64,000 bases of DNA from Aspidiotus rigidus (taxonomy: Eukaryota > Arthropoda > Insecta > Hemiptera > Diaspididae), in contig JAVHKY010000008.1 of the NCBI GenBank assembly GCA_035079385.1, positions 5,564,001 to 5,628,000 of the forward strand, given 5' to 3'. Made by a program: the position numbers and the translations under genes. Shown in pieces: positions 37,184 to 49,612 of this stretch; position 1 is the first letter of the stretch, and each line of letters starts with the position of its first letter. The notes under the pieces are model-generated. The model saw only the letters and a list, made by a program, of their open reading frames with translations. It searched no databases and had not been told where the DNA came from.

Positions 37184-37754
37184 AACAGGAACCTGTTTTA
37201 TCGGGAGTTTTTTCGGAAAAAACGTCCGCCGGCCGGCAATTATCTCGGGGCTTGAAAATTTTTCAAGTTCCCTCCTATCATATATAGCTCGGTGCTGAAA
37301 GATGGCCCCTTTGAGTAACTACGTACGCAACGCTTCGTACACCAATTGACTTGGCGCCTTCAATGAGCCGAATATGCAACCTTCAACTCGCCTGAAGACT
37401 TAGAACGTCCTTCCCTATCATATAAAACTCTGTGGTCGGTGTATATAGCTTGAAAGATGGCCCCTTTGAGTAACTAGGTATGCAATGTTTTATACACCAA
37501 TTGACTTGGCCCCTTCAATGAGCCAGATATGCAATGCTTCAACTCGCCTGAGCACTCAGAACGTCCTTCTAAGGTATTTCAAGCCCCCCTACTATCATAC
37601 ATAGCTTGGAGGTCAGAATTTTTTCAAGTCCTCAGTCCGGGCCTATGACGTCACAATTTGATGACGTCATAGATCTGGTACGTCAACATCTTTCAGATCC
37701 CGTATGCCCCATAAAATAAATTCTCTCGTTTAACTCCGTTAAAGAACCCGCGAG
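37184..37754 (+). mobile_element. DINE-like element, family 3
   Basis: Left end AACAGGAACCTGTTTTATCG, then GGAAAAAACGTCCGCCGGCC. The core contains a unit of about 145 bp present twice (GATGGCCCCTTTGAGTAACT at about 37301 and 37454). The right end CCCCATAAAATAAATTC is followed by the hairpin region TTTAACTCCGTTAAAGAACC and GCGAG with T's. Relatives lie at 55958 and 62533. Confidence 0.6.
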
Positions 37755-38840
37755 TTTTTCCATAACGTAATTTAAATTGATGACGTTTTCTAAATCGGAT
37801 GCGCTCGCGGAAATTTCCTGAAAATGTTTTTTAACAGGGAAATACATAGTCTAGATCAAGTGCCACACAAAACACAAAACACATTCCTTATGAGAGATGA
37901 AAGATAGCTCAACTAATCTTACAAATAACTCACCTGAGCAGGGAATTGCGAGAATAAATCGACTAAACCTATCGGTCGGTGTCCGTATTCGTATTTATAA
38001 AGCTCTGCTTCCATGTTCGACGAGCATTCGCTCTCTGAATACAGTGGGTCGGAAGTTTCACCTGTACGGAATTATACAACCTGCCTCACAAAAATGTGTT
38101 CATTCGCCTTCAAATGATTGGTAGAAATTTTTACCCTATTCTCATTGGTGAATGCACGAATAAAAGATTAGCAGAGAAAAGAAAATATCGTTGGAATAGA
38201 GAAGTGCTGAATCTGAGGAAAGCGAGGGTAATTGTCGATCTTTATTTAAATGAAGCCACGGTTGCTGCTTTACAGCCTGCGGAGGATTGTCTTGAGAAAA
38301 AGGAAACAATTGGTGACCTCTCGGGTAATAGACTGCTCGATTGTTTATAGATACCTCATCTAGAACGGTTTCTAGGACCACAACATCATCGTCGAAAAAC
38401 AAATATTCCCAGGCCAGCAGATTGTACAGCATTCAGTGATTTTAGGGAAGATTTATTATCCCGTCTATAAATTAAGAGCCTGTAGTCATGTTGAGAGCGG
38501 ATTATAGAATTGTATAAATTATAAAGCGTCTTCAAAGATACGAGCCATTTGCAATGGAAAAGATTTATTAATAATAAAATTACAGACAGGTAAAAACAAA
38601 ACAGAACTGCGACTGGGTTCGAATCGGGCTGGCGAATCATCGGCGAGCAGGAGTGAACTAAAAAGAAACTGCGAAGTAGAAGTAGAGGAAGAAGTAGAAA
38701 TAGAAGTAGAAGTAGAAGTGAACCAGCTAGAGGAAGAAGTTGGAAGGAAGGAAGGAAGGGAGGTAAGAGGACTAAAGAAAGGTAAGGGGATGAACGAGTT
38801 GAACGTATTACACATGAGGAGAATGCCGTGTTCACACGGA
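37755..38840. other. Unassigned sequence with purine-rich runs
   Basis: It includes a family-1 left-end scrap (TTTAACAGGGAAATACA near 37832) and GAAGTAGAAG/GGAAGGAAGG simple repeats at 38680-38760. No supportable gene. Confidence 0.35.
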
Positions 38841-39540
38841 GTTGCCTAGACTACTACTTCATTCATGAGCCTACCTTTAGTAGCTGTATGAATAAGCCTG
38901 ATTTTAACTACCGTAGATCCGAGAACCAATTAGGTGACGGCGCCTGCAGAGGAACGATCACTCTTCTCGAACTCCTTAGGATGCTCGTTGAGTCTCAGCT
39001 GAATGTCACGGCCCAAATATGAGCAAGCTGGTCAGATTGGAGGCCGAGAAAGAGCGTACGGATCAATCGAAGCCTCCTTGACAAATTGGAAGGAAGGAGG
39101 AGGTGGTCAACTTCTCCCTTCTAATCATCTTGTCGATGTTCAGCTCAATATCAGCCGGTAGAGTAAGATTTTTTGAAGACTTGGAATTCAGGTTTAACTC
39201 ATCATTGTCACCAGTTTCCAGAGTTACAGTGCGATCTAAGAAGTTCATTACTATACTCGTATTAGGATGTTCCATCCCTTCTCAATTGTGAACTCGATGG
39301 CAGGATGCGTCTCGTTGAGGTCTCTGAAAAAAGAATCTAGTTCGGAGGAGGATCCTTCCCATACACAGAACGTGTCCAGTGTAGAACACAGATTAACAGG
39401 ATGGAGGTGAGGAGGAACGACTCATGAAAAGGTCCGTGACAACCGGGTACAAAGAGTTCCCCATTGGTAGGCCGTCACTAAAGAAGGAGCTTGAGACTGC
39501 AATCAGTCAGATATTTGAGGACATTCAGTGAGTTTAAGCA
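38841..39540 (-). pseudogene. Decayed Penelope-like element fragment, reverse
   Basis: On the minus strand broken frames show DGLPMGNSL near 39470, an RT block corresponding to YVDDVLCVWEG near 39360, NFLDRTVTLETGDNDELN, and LNIDKMIRREK. It lies back to back with the forward copy that starts near 39560. It is more diverged than the other copies. Confidence 0.6.
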
Positions 39541-39559
39541 TTTGACTTTTAAAGCCTTG

Positions 39560-41810
39560 ATGTGAAGGGTCATTGGAATCGAAGGTAAAGCCAAGGTGAG
39601 GCTGATGGAGTAGAAGGGGGAGAAACGTAAGTGCTTTTTATGGATAAACATATTTCGGTTTTACCCCGACTGCAATTCCACTATCAAAAAGCTGGAAAAT
39701 TTCGTAACTGTGAAATGAATGAGAACGTAACTGAGAAGGTGGTATGGGCAACTTAATATTACCAGAGGACTCACTCAATCTCTTGGTTCATTCACGGTTT
39801 TCTTGCCTTCTTCATCCTGGTGATTTCGCTTCATTCATAGAATCCGTAAACGGCGATTGTCGTGTTGTCGAACGAAATTTAAAAGGAAAGAAAAATCGTA
39901 AACTTTCCTCCCTTCTAAGCTCAAAGGCCACGGCTAAGAAAGAAGAATGTGCTGATGATAGAATTATCCCAGCCACGTATTATCAATCACAGTAAAATTG
40001 AGTTTAATTGTGATGAATTGACCCTTTTGGAGAAGGGATCAAAGTTTAGGCTACCTCCTCTTAAAAATCAAGAGACCCTGTCTAATGTGGCTGATTTAAC
40101 GGTGAAGATTTGACCTGGTGTGAATATCCAGAAAAAGTGTGCCTACATGATCTGCAACACTCACCTCCCCCTCATAAGTGATGCTGGTAGTGAATTGATC
40201 AAACGCTTGCAGAGGAAGGTCAGGGAGGAGGGATTAATCCTTACAAAGGCAGATGAGGGTAATGCCGTCGTAGTTATGGAGAAGTCCTCTTAAGTCTCCA
40301 AAATTTATGATGTGCTCGAAAAGAGTGGGGCTAAGCGGTTTCCCAATTTTGTCAAAGAGGTGAGAAATCTCATTAACAGTAGTAAAGTTGTTATCAAGAG
40401 TCCTTTGAAAAAAAAAAACATTTTGGAATCTAATCGTATTCCTGATTTACTCAAAGTACACAAGAAGTGGATCTCGGTGCGTCCTGTTGTGTCGTTTAGA
40501 TTTTCATCCACTTACCTCCTTAGCTAAATATATAGATCGATGGTTTAAATCTCGTATCGAGTTTGTTTCTCCCTATTCAGTAAAGAACTCAGGTTCCTTG
40601 GCAGATAGACTGAAGGACGTAAGTCTTCCTCCGGTATCGACTTTATGTTCTCTTGATATTATGGTATTATTTCTTCACTTCCCCAAGGCCGTCGCTATCC
40701 AACATATGGGCCGCTTGCTCATTAAATCTGGTGATCCTCATGAAGAAGTGGAGGATTTTTCTGACCTTCTGAAGGTACGTTTGTCTCTGTATATTTAGTT
40801 GAAAATTCTTCGAGTCCCCCCGATGAAGTGGGGATTCCTATCGGTTCTCCCCTGGGCTCCCTTATTTCAAAAGTTTTTAATGTCTCTATTCGAGGTCGAT
40901 CTGTTTTCCTCGGGCTAGGTGTTTTTGAGTCATGTTTATTATTGACACTAGTACGTAGACGACGTTTTGTGTGCTTGGATCGGTCCTGCAGAACTCTTGA
41001 GTGAGTTCCTCCAGTACCCTTCCATAACATTCACTCTGGAAGTTGGTGGCTCATCAATTAACTTCTTAGATTTGTACATCTCTGTTAGAGACGGCGTCCA
41101 GAAAAGAAATTTCGACCGATATTGTGATCCACGGGTCGTCTTTTTATCCTGTTGCTCTCAAGATTGCAGCTTTCAATAGCTTATTTCATCGGCAAGCTGC
41201 TTTCCAAAAAGAACTGAAGCACCTGGCCAGATGAGTGAATTAGGTTAGGTTGATAGTCCAGAGGCGGCTTACTAGAAAATGCTTCGAATCTACCTCCTCC
41301 CTCCCGTGCTGGGATTCATAACTAGGTAGTAGAAGACGTTGGATTAGACTTCTTTCCTAAGCAAGATTTCTTTGCTGTTGAGTCGAGTCCTTCGCCCTTT
41401 TCGATTCCGGCCGGTCTTTAACAACCCCAATACAGTGAAAAGTTTATTTGTTACATTAAAAAACCCTATTCCCATGCCCGAGGAGAATGGTATATACAGC
41501 ATAGCCTGCAATGATTTCTCTGGAGTCCATCTAGGGATGACTGGCCGACAGCTCCAAATTAGAGAGGCTGAGCATAAAAAAGCACGGGAGAAGGATAACT
41601 AGGGTGAGTTGCCGATCATCCAATTGAAAAGGGCCACAGGTTCGAAGAGGAGTCTGAATCCCTTTTCCATAGGGAGAATACATATAGGGTTTAGTCACTT
41701 TTTTCGTTCATGCTTTGAAAATGGTTTGTTTAACCGAAAGCGCTCGGTGACTGTGTTTCATGTGGATTTTGTATTTCGCTACTCTCTTTTGAGTACAGCA
41801 CTAAATAAAG
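39560..41810 (+). pseudogene. Decayed Penelope-like element, nearly full length
   Basis: Recognisable in order despite many stops and frameshifts: the N-terminal block (KKLENFVTVK near 39690), KADEGNAVVVMEKSS at about 40248 (the DKG motif has become DEG), SLDIMVLFLHF (motif A) near 40650, GIPIGSPLGSL-like motif B near 40835, FTLEVGGSSINFLDLYI at about 41030, and the endonuclease piece NGIYSIACNDF-GVHLG near 41490. The 3' motif TTTAACCGAAAGCGC is at about 41729. Same subfamily as the copies at 44-54 kb. Confidence 0.75.
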
Positions 41811-44132
41811 AATGTATCTTTTTCAAGAAAAACGGAAGCTACGGTTCGAGGCCTATGAAGAGAACTTATCGAGGGTGAGTTAGAGAAGACAGGTAGGGCG
41901 TCTTATTGCGGGAATCTTGCATGTTGAATTTTGTTCGATGAATTTCCCCCGTCAAAGTGTTGTGGAACTATCGAAGTCAGAAAAATAAGGAAAATGTCAT
42001 ACGCGAAGCCAAAGAAAGATAGTAGTTCAATGTTTTCACCATTTTCCTCCTGCCCAGATCTAAGAAAATGGAAGTTTTTTTTTACATCCAACCAAAACGT
42101 AGAATGGAGGATCGTGTTCGCTCTACTAATTTCCTCATTTCCAAGGATCCTGTGCCCTCAACCCTCTCAAGAAAAGCAGTGCTTACAGAGTTCACATTTG
42201 CTAAAAAGGCTAGAAACTTATATAGATTGGATTACAGAACACAAGGTAAATGCCATAGCCTTCCTGCTTTGCTGTTTACCTTTCTCACTATCAGTACGAG
42301 TGTTCATCTTCTTCATCCTGCCAAAAATGGGTCAAAATTTACGGTTCTCGAAAAAATCAATTCTTCCTTTTGCTAATAAGACAATACCTGACCGCTTGTT
42401 TTACTCCGCTTGCGTCAGCGCTAATCATTGACTTTATGACATACACCTGGGCTGTATATCCCTCAATTTGTATGCGTCTTTTGATTGTAATGTACGCACT
42501 ATAGAAAGGTGTCGTCCATTTTGCGGTTGATTTACTTTTCTTGATCTTTCCTGAATATCCAACGAAGGGTATAGAAACAATCTAGAGAAACGGTGTTCCT
42601 TCGAAAGTGTACAAGATCCAATAGTGCAGATCGTTTCTTTCGAACACCTCGACCTGTTTGAAGGAGGGGATAAAAGCCTAGAATATGAGTTCAACGAATA
42701 GAGGTCAATGACCTCTGCAATACTACATCCAGCCTAATCTTCGATCAATCAGCAAAGTCCTGTGCAATTCGTCATTCTTCATGAAACTAAACTTATCCCT
42801 CACTTTTGTCCGTGCCGCCACCTAAAATACGATTTTATATCGAATAGTTCAGTATTTGTGTGTCACGTGTACGGGGACTTTATCCATCGCGGGTCAAAAG
42901 GAAAAAGATAATATTTTAAAATGTCGAAGTTAAAATCGCGTATACGAGTACGTAGTATCGTAATGCTTCATTAATTACGTCCCAAATTCAATCAGCCTCC
43001 ACACAATAGGTAATTGATGGAGAATGTATATATGGACGGAAATCACCTACTTGTCAACACTAATTCACAGTTCCTCTTCCTCTCGAGATTTTTTTAAAAG
43101 AACAACGAAAGGATTCGCATGTATTACAAACGGGTCGAACTTCTCTTGGTGGTAATTTTGAGCGATTCATTGAGCGTTGCTATGAGCAGCACATATGAAA
43201 AATATGATCTGAGATAAGTACAATATTTGGTTTGCTACGTGAAAAAAAGAAAGAATTGAGAAGAAAAAGTTTTTGTAAAAAAAATGAACTTGTCGGCGCC
43301 CTGTTGGCCAAGTTATACAATGATCATTACCTAGCGATTAAGGATTGTAAAGAGTTTTTAACACCCCGCCACAACTATGCGTATTGGTCCTCTAACACAT
43401 CCGGTGGTGCGAAGTGAGAACTGACGAAAATTATAATGAGCAAATGGCGAGAATACTTTCCGGTTTAAGGTGTCGGTAGTTTTGATAAAATTAGGACACT
43501 AAATGTGCCCATATTATATAATCTGTTCGCACAGTGTCTAAGTACAGAAAATCATCCATTTACGAAGGTGCCGCTAGATGGACAGATTTGGAATATGGAT
43601 TTGATTCGGTTGAGTAATAATTTAGGTCGGTAGCGGAGTGTTATAATTATAGGGTTAACGCGAGATAAAAAATAAACGATCGAATTTGTTGGTAATTTGC
43701 GTTTTTTGTCGCGTATATGCGTTGAAAAATTTTGTCGAAGTGCAGATTATGAAGTATAAATACAAGTGAAGCATGGAATATGGGCCGGGATTGCACATGA
43801 CGTGTCATTTTCCATGATCGCAATCGAGCAGATTTCGATAAATTGAAGCGAGAAAGTTTGACCTATTTTACGATGAATATTTCGAAGGTTTCATGAGGTA
43901 GGAATGACAACAGACTGCATGTCTTTTTGAAGAAATACGCAAAAACTCGGCGAAATAGATTCAAAACGAGTTTTGGTGGAAGATAAGTATTTTGAGAGAG
44001 GGGTGGGAGGAAGGAAGATGCATACCTCTACTTGATTGACAATTTCATGGTTGAATATGGGATATTTAGGAGTGAATAAGGGGCGAAAATATTGTTTGAA
44101 ATGCCCTAATTCTCTTTCGAAACTGTTTAAAG
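41811..44132. other. Unassigned; contains a small TATA-preceded reading frame
   Basis: At 43119-43217 a 32-codon frame (MYYKRVELLLVVILSDSLSV...) has signal-peptide character and lies about 90 bp after TGTATATATGG. It could be a small peptide or the first exon of one. The rest shows no domain. The last 80 bp before 44133 look like diverged non-LTR sequence, the target of the next PLE. Confidence 0.3.
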
Positions 44133-44144
44133 TCTCCCCACTCA

Positions 44145-47100
44145 TCGAAGAAAAGCTCCACAATACTCGAAAAAGTAAACTGGAGGGCAATTTGCAAGAA
44201 CCGCAGAAAAATACAAATGAAGCCGCGAGCGCGCTTTCGGTTAAACAACCATTCTCAAGCGTAGATAAAAAGCGACTCGACGAGATGGGAAAAGAGAACA
44301 GTCACAACGACGGAGGAGAAGAAATCATGATTGAACCAGCGAAGTATGAGACTGCGAGTCATACTCGTAAACTAGCTCGACCAACTCTTCGTCCGGAATG
44401 TACCTGTTGAGTAGATTTATATCGTCGCTATTAGGATGACGAATAATTTCAATGTTTTCCAGAGCACGGCGTTTGAAGTAAGTCTTCTCTCTGTGGAGGA
44501 GGGTTTCCGACCCCTTCCTGAAACCATGACCACTAGTTATAAGGTGGTCAGCAAATGCAGATTTGCCCAAATGCCTCTTTTTCCAATCTTTTAGGTGTTC
44601 AGCCACTCTAATTTTAATCTGACGACTAGTCTCGCCTACATAAATCCCATTACAGTCCCTGCAAGCTATGCTATAAACTCCGCTCTTTTCAAGGGGCGGG
44701 ATCGCATATTTGGTTTCTTCGAAAGTGCCTAAAGTTGAGGTTGAAACCTAACTTTGTGAATTTCCAACTCTATTCCGACTGTAAAATTACCACCCAGGAG
44801 CTTGAAAGTTGTATTACCAAAAAATGGATCAGATCTGAACTTCGGAGATGGTACGGCCACTTAACATCATTACCAGGCTGAATCTTCTGGTGCATTCCAG
44901 ACGACTCTCCGAATCGCTTCATCCATGTGAGTTAGATCCTTTTATTATATCCGTTAACGATACGTGCCGTGTTTTTGAGGCTAACCTCTAGGCTAAGAAA
45001 AATGAAAAAATTTCTTCCCTTTTAGCCTCCAAGGCTACACCTTTCAAGGGTGATGTTATAGATGCTGGTGTTCAAAAATTTCAGCCTCGCATCATAAATT
45101 GCAGTCGTATAAAATTCACTCGCGACGAGACTACTCTGTTGGAGAAAGGTTTGAAGTTTAGCCTCCCCCCCCCCCCAATAATGCCGACGCCCTTGCGAAT
45201 GTCGTCGCTGACTTAGCTGTAAAGACCGGTCCCGGAGTTAATACTCAAAAAAGGTGTGCTGAGTTGGTCCGTAACACTCCACTTCCGTGCATGGGTGATC
45301 AAGGGTTTGAGGAGGAAGCTCAAGGAGGAGGATTCATTGCTCACGAAGGCTGATAAAGGGAATTCTATAGTCGTTATGGAGAAGTCAACCTACGTTACCA
45401 AAGTTGAAGAAGTGCTTTACCAGTGTAGGGCCATTGAAAATACTGACTTCAATTTCCCTAAGTACATTAAAAAGGTTAGGAAGGTTATTAATGGGAGTTC
45501 TGTCCTAATAAGCAAACCCTCGACCAAAAAAATGCCTGCTTAAACCGAATCCGGTGCCCGCCTTCCTCTATGGGCTGCCTAAGATACACAAAAAGGATAC
45601 TCCGATGCGTCCTGTTGTGTCTTATGTCTCCTCCCCCGCTTACTCTCTCGCTAAATACTTGGATAGATGGTTTAAATCTCGCATTGAGTACGAGTCTACT
45701 TACTCGGTTAAAAATTCTGTTTCCTTAGCCGATAAACTTAAAGACCATTCACTTCCTCCGGGTACCACTCTATGCTCTTTTGACGTTGTCGGCCTGTTCC
45801 CCAACATACCGAGAACTGTCGCCATGCAACATATGGGTGACCTCCTCGTTCGTTTTAATAAAGAGTTGCAAGAATTCTTTAATTTACTTAATCTATAATG
45901 GTCCCCCAATTTTTGCAAGTTTAATGGGAAATTCTACGAGTTCCCAGAGGAGGTTGACATTCCTATCGGATCCCCTTTGGGTTCCCTTGCGTCGGAGATC
46001 TTCATGTCCAAATTTGAGGCTGACCTCTTCACCTCAGGCCAAGCATTCTTGGATTACGTCCATTATTGGTACAGGTATGTAGATGACGTTCTATGTGCGT
46101 GGACCGGTCCCCAAGATCTCCTTGGTGAGTTTCTTAAGTATCTTAACGTTCAATATCCCTCCATCAAATTTACCTTAGAGGTTGGAGGTTCTAATATTAA
46201 CTTCTTGGATCTCACCATCTTAGTTAGAGATGGAGTCCACGAGTTTTCAATATATAGAAAAGATACTTCGACCGATATTGTCGTCCACGGCTCGTCATTC
46301 TGCCCTGTTTCTTACAAGTACGCGGCGTTTAATAGCTTTATTCATCGGCTAACCCGCATCCCGCTGAACCAGACAGCTTTCCAAAAAGAACTCCATATTA
46401 TAAAATACTTGGCTAGAGTGAATGAGGTCAACGTGGACATTGACCTTATGGTCCGGAGGAAGATCACGCGGAATTGCCTTGATTCAACTACCTCCCTCCC
46501 CCGCGACTCTTGTGTCGATAACAGGACCCGTTTCATTAAACTCCCCTTCTTGGGTAAATTTTCTTCGAAATTGAGTCGCACCCTCCGCCCCTTCGGTTTC
46601 CGTCCGGTGTTTTATAATCCTACGACGGTAAAAGGGCTGCTATTCAGGTCAAAGGACCCTATCCCGCCCCTTGAAAAGAGCGGAGTATATAGCATAGCTT
46701 GCAGGGACTGTAATGGGATGTATGTAGGCGGGACTAGTCGTCAGATTAAAATAAGAGTGGCTGAACACTCAAAAGATTGGGAAAAGAGGCATTTGGGCAA
46801 ATCTGCATTTGCTGACCACCTTATAACTAGTGGTCATGGTTTCAGGGAGGGGTCGGAAACCCTCCTCCACAGAGAGAAGACTTACTTCAAACGCCGTGCT
46901 CTGGAAAACATTGAAATTATTCGTCATCTTAATAGCGACGATATAAATCTACTCAACAGGTACATTCCGGACGAAGAGTTGGTCGAGCTAGTTTACGAGT
47001 ATGACTCAAAGTCTCATACTTCGCTAGTTCAATCATGATTTCTTCTCCTCCGTCGTTGTGACTGTTCTCTTTTCCCATCTCGTCGAGTCGCTTTTTATCT

Positions 47101-47252
47101 ACGCTTAAGAATGGTTGTTTAACCGAAAGCGCGCTCGCGGCTTCATTTGTATTTTTCTGCGGTTCTTGCAAATTGCCCTCCAGTTTACTTTTTCGAGTAT
47201 TGTGGAGCTTTCCTGCGATATATCCGACCGTAAACTTGAGAACCGGATCAAT
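44145..47252 (+). mobile_element. Penelope-like element with inverted 3' tail, lightly broken
   Basis: Forward part about 44704-47252: N-terminal block KCLKLRLKPNF, DKG motif (TKADKGNSIVVMEKS) near 45350, motif A (CSFDVVGLFPNIP) near 45778, motif B (IPIGSPLGSLASEIFM) near 45962, YVDDVLCAW near 46080, NFLDLTI, and the GIY-YIG endonuclease from GVYSIACRDCNGMYVG near 46683 to the stop at 47036. Lesions: a stop near 44880, a poly-C run at 45166, a frameshift near 45540 and a TAA near 45896. Positions 44145-44703 are an inverted copy of its 3' end. TCTCCCCACTCA at 44133-44144 and 47253-47264 is the target duplication. It inserted into a non-LTR element. Confidence 0.87.
47105..47136 (+). ncRNA. 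Hammerhead-like motif (inverted copy at 44227-44262)
   Basis: TTAAGAAT, stem GGTT/AACC with loop GTTT, GAAA, GCGCGC, TC. Same design as the other PLE 3' motifs; the CUGANGA-like box is degraded here. Confidence 0.3.
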
Positions 47253-47585
47253 TCTCCCCACTCACCTAAAACGCTTAAATGTTTTCGAATCTTGCCTACT
47301 CGTATATTTCCTTGATCCTGACAATCCTTCTAAAGGCGACATCAATCATTATCTTTTCGAATGTTCAGAAGTATCCAACATCAGACAAATATACTCAGAA
47401 GCCGTCAATCTACAATTCGCTACCCTTCTCAGAGCCGTTGACCTCCTATCATCTGAAAACCCTTCAATTTTCTCACAAATTTTTAAATTTATTTCAGACC
47501 TACCCCTTTTCATCAATATTTAAATTCAAATTATTTTTTCCATTTTTCCTTCGAGGGTTCCCCTTTGGACTCACTTATTTTTGAA
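47253..47585 (+). mobile_element. Non-LTR retrotransposon 3' tail
   Basis: The frame encodes LKRLN, then DNPSKGDINHYLFECSEVSN, and QFATLLRAVDLLSSENPSIF to the stop at about 47521: the segment after the RNase H domain of I/Jockey-type polyproteins, with its His/Cys residues. A sister copy lies at 61930-62255 on the minus strand. The PLE at 44145 interrupts its upstream side. Confidence 0.65.
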
Positions 47586-47589
47586 GGTA

Positions 47590-48330
47590 AATGATTACTC
47601 TCCCGGCATCACCCTCGTTTCACAGTCAATACTTATCCCCGAGGGAGTTTCTCGATCTTCTTAACAATTTTTATCCGCCCATGCGTACCACCATGGAAAT
47701 GGGAGGCCTCAAGTTTAATTATTAGGACCTCACGGTTTCACCATCTATTCAATATTTTCAGGAGGGAAGTGATAGTTGATAATGATCCATAAGCTTATGG
47801 CTTTGAATTCTTTCATCCACCGACTAGTCCATGTTCGGATGGTTTATTCCGATTTCGCCCAAGAAATTGATATTCTTGAATTTCTCGCCAAGTCCAACAA
47901 TCTCAATATTGACGTTGAGAGTATGACTAAAAAATGACTCGATCTTACTATCTCCCCGACAAACGATAAATGGATCAGGCTTCGCTATCTTGAGAAAGTT
48001 TCCTAAGACTTAAGCTGCACCCTCCGCCACTTCGGTTTTCTTCCTGTTCATTACAACCACTTTACTCTTAGGCGTCTTCTTGTGCTGCCTTCTACATTGG
48101 CAGGGTTGCTAGGCAGTCTTCTCTGATCATCCAATTTCTTTCGGTCATAGCTTTAAGAAATGATCGAAAGTTTCACTTCATATCGAAACGATTAGCGTTA
48201 GAAGAAATCGAAGTCATACGTCATTCTCTTTGTGCTTACATTATGATCCTGAACAGGTTTATTCCTGAAGAAGGTTTTGTCCAGACCACACGACGTCGAA
48301 TCTTTGTGATATGATTAGTATCACTTATCA
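47590..48330 (+). pseudogene. Badly decayed Penelope-like element fragment
   Basis: Pieces of the C-terminal half can be read: LNSFIHRLVH near 47800, EIDILEFLAKSNNLNIDVES near 47865, a CTLRHFGFLPVHYN block near 48018, and MILNRFIPEEGFVQ near 48240. Frames shift repeatedly. Confidence 0.6.
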
Positions 48331-49253
48331 CTGCAGTCTAGTTTACGTAAACTGCTCCGATGATGATTTGTTAACCAAAAGTCCTGAGTAACTTTTTGTA
48401 GTTTTTAGTTTATTGTGCGACCTTTGTAAAATTCAAATTATTAAATTTTATCGTTTGTGATTAGTTCTTATACGATGAGTCGTAACTTATGAAAAGAGAC
48501 TTCATTGTCACCCATACTTTTTCTCTACTATCAAGTACTCGTGTAAAAAAAAATTTCAAATTCGGAAAAACTGGAAAATGAGGCCCTATTCATTGGTCAA
48601 GTTCACGCAATTTATACGCAACGCAGAATAAAGAAACTTTTGTACAGCGTAAAAACATAATAATTTACACATTTACACCAAATACACAATCATCATCGTA
48701 CAGTTGTTATTTTTATTACCTATACAGTTCTGGAATTATTCCGGGGCGACATAGGCCGGGTATTTTTCGTTGGTTTCATTAGCATTGAGAAAAGTTAATT
48801 ACACAGCGGCGCGACGTTGTAGTGAAAAAAGAAAGGAAAAGGGGGACAAAAAAAGATTCATGATTATGCGAGCGTGATCGTAAAAATAACGCGCGCTTCG
48901 TCCGAACTGGAAGGGAGGATGGTTGATGTTCATTAGGCCGTGAACCGAGGTAAAAGACCTTGATGCTGTTACCACTATAATATGCATCCAGATTGTAAGT
49001 TTGTATAATGTCCGGCTAGCCGTGAATAATTTATATTTGCGTTTTGTGAGTCAATCCTTCGATTCTCAAAAATTTTTCTTCCTCTCAGGAGTTGCTGGAT
49101 GAACGTGAAATTTTACCGTCATCTCATGAGAGAGGGTTTAGGGATACCCAACTTGGGAAGACTTGGTTGATGTGTGTGTATCTTTCAGCCAATGAGAAGT
49201 TGTACATGCCTTCATAAAAATTATTTTCTGGATACATAGATAAAGAGGGAGGG
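48331..49253. other. Unassigned
   Basis: AT-rich with no domain-bearing frame. It ends at a purine-rich AGAGGGAGGG that borders the next PLE. Confidence 0.35.
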
Positions 49254-49612
49254 CAAAATACACCAAAACACACAGGTTACTAGAGTCGTAATTTAATTTA
49301 AAAATTTATAAGCAAGCGCTTTCGGATAAATATCCAACAACGGGCCAAAACATAGTGACCGAAGTGAGTAAACCCGTAAAGAAATAAATTACAAAAGATT
49401 ACATCATCATTGGAGTAATTTCTTGTAAGCTGTATCAGCGAGGTATGAAGTAGGGATTTTCTCGTTTACTATAGGTGAGTAATTATAGACTGATTTGATT
49501 ATTTCTGTAGACTCCAGTGCGATACGTTTGTATTTAGAACTCTCCTTATGTAAGAGGCGGACATTTTTAGGTCTAGGAAAAGGATGTCAAGATGCCAAAA
49601 TTAGAGAGATTG

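Noticed and set aside
38386..38835. Minus-strand frames rich in Leu, Ser and Pro
   Set aside because: They arise from GAAGTAGAAG and GGAAGG purine-rich simple repeats.
41931..42431. 166-codon plus-strand frame
   Set aside because: A second long frame overlaps it in another phase, composition is ordinary intergenic, and no domain or splice context is visible.
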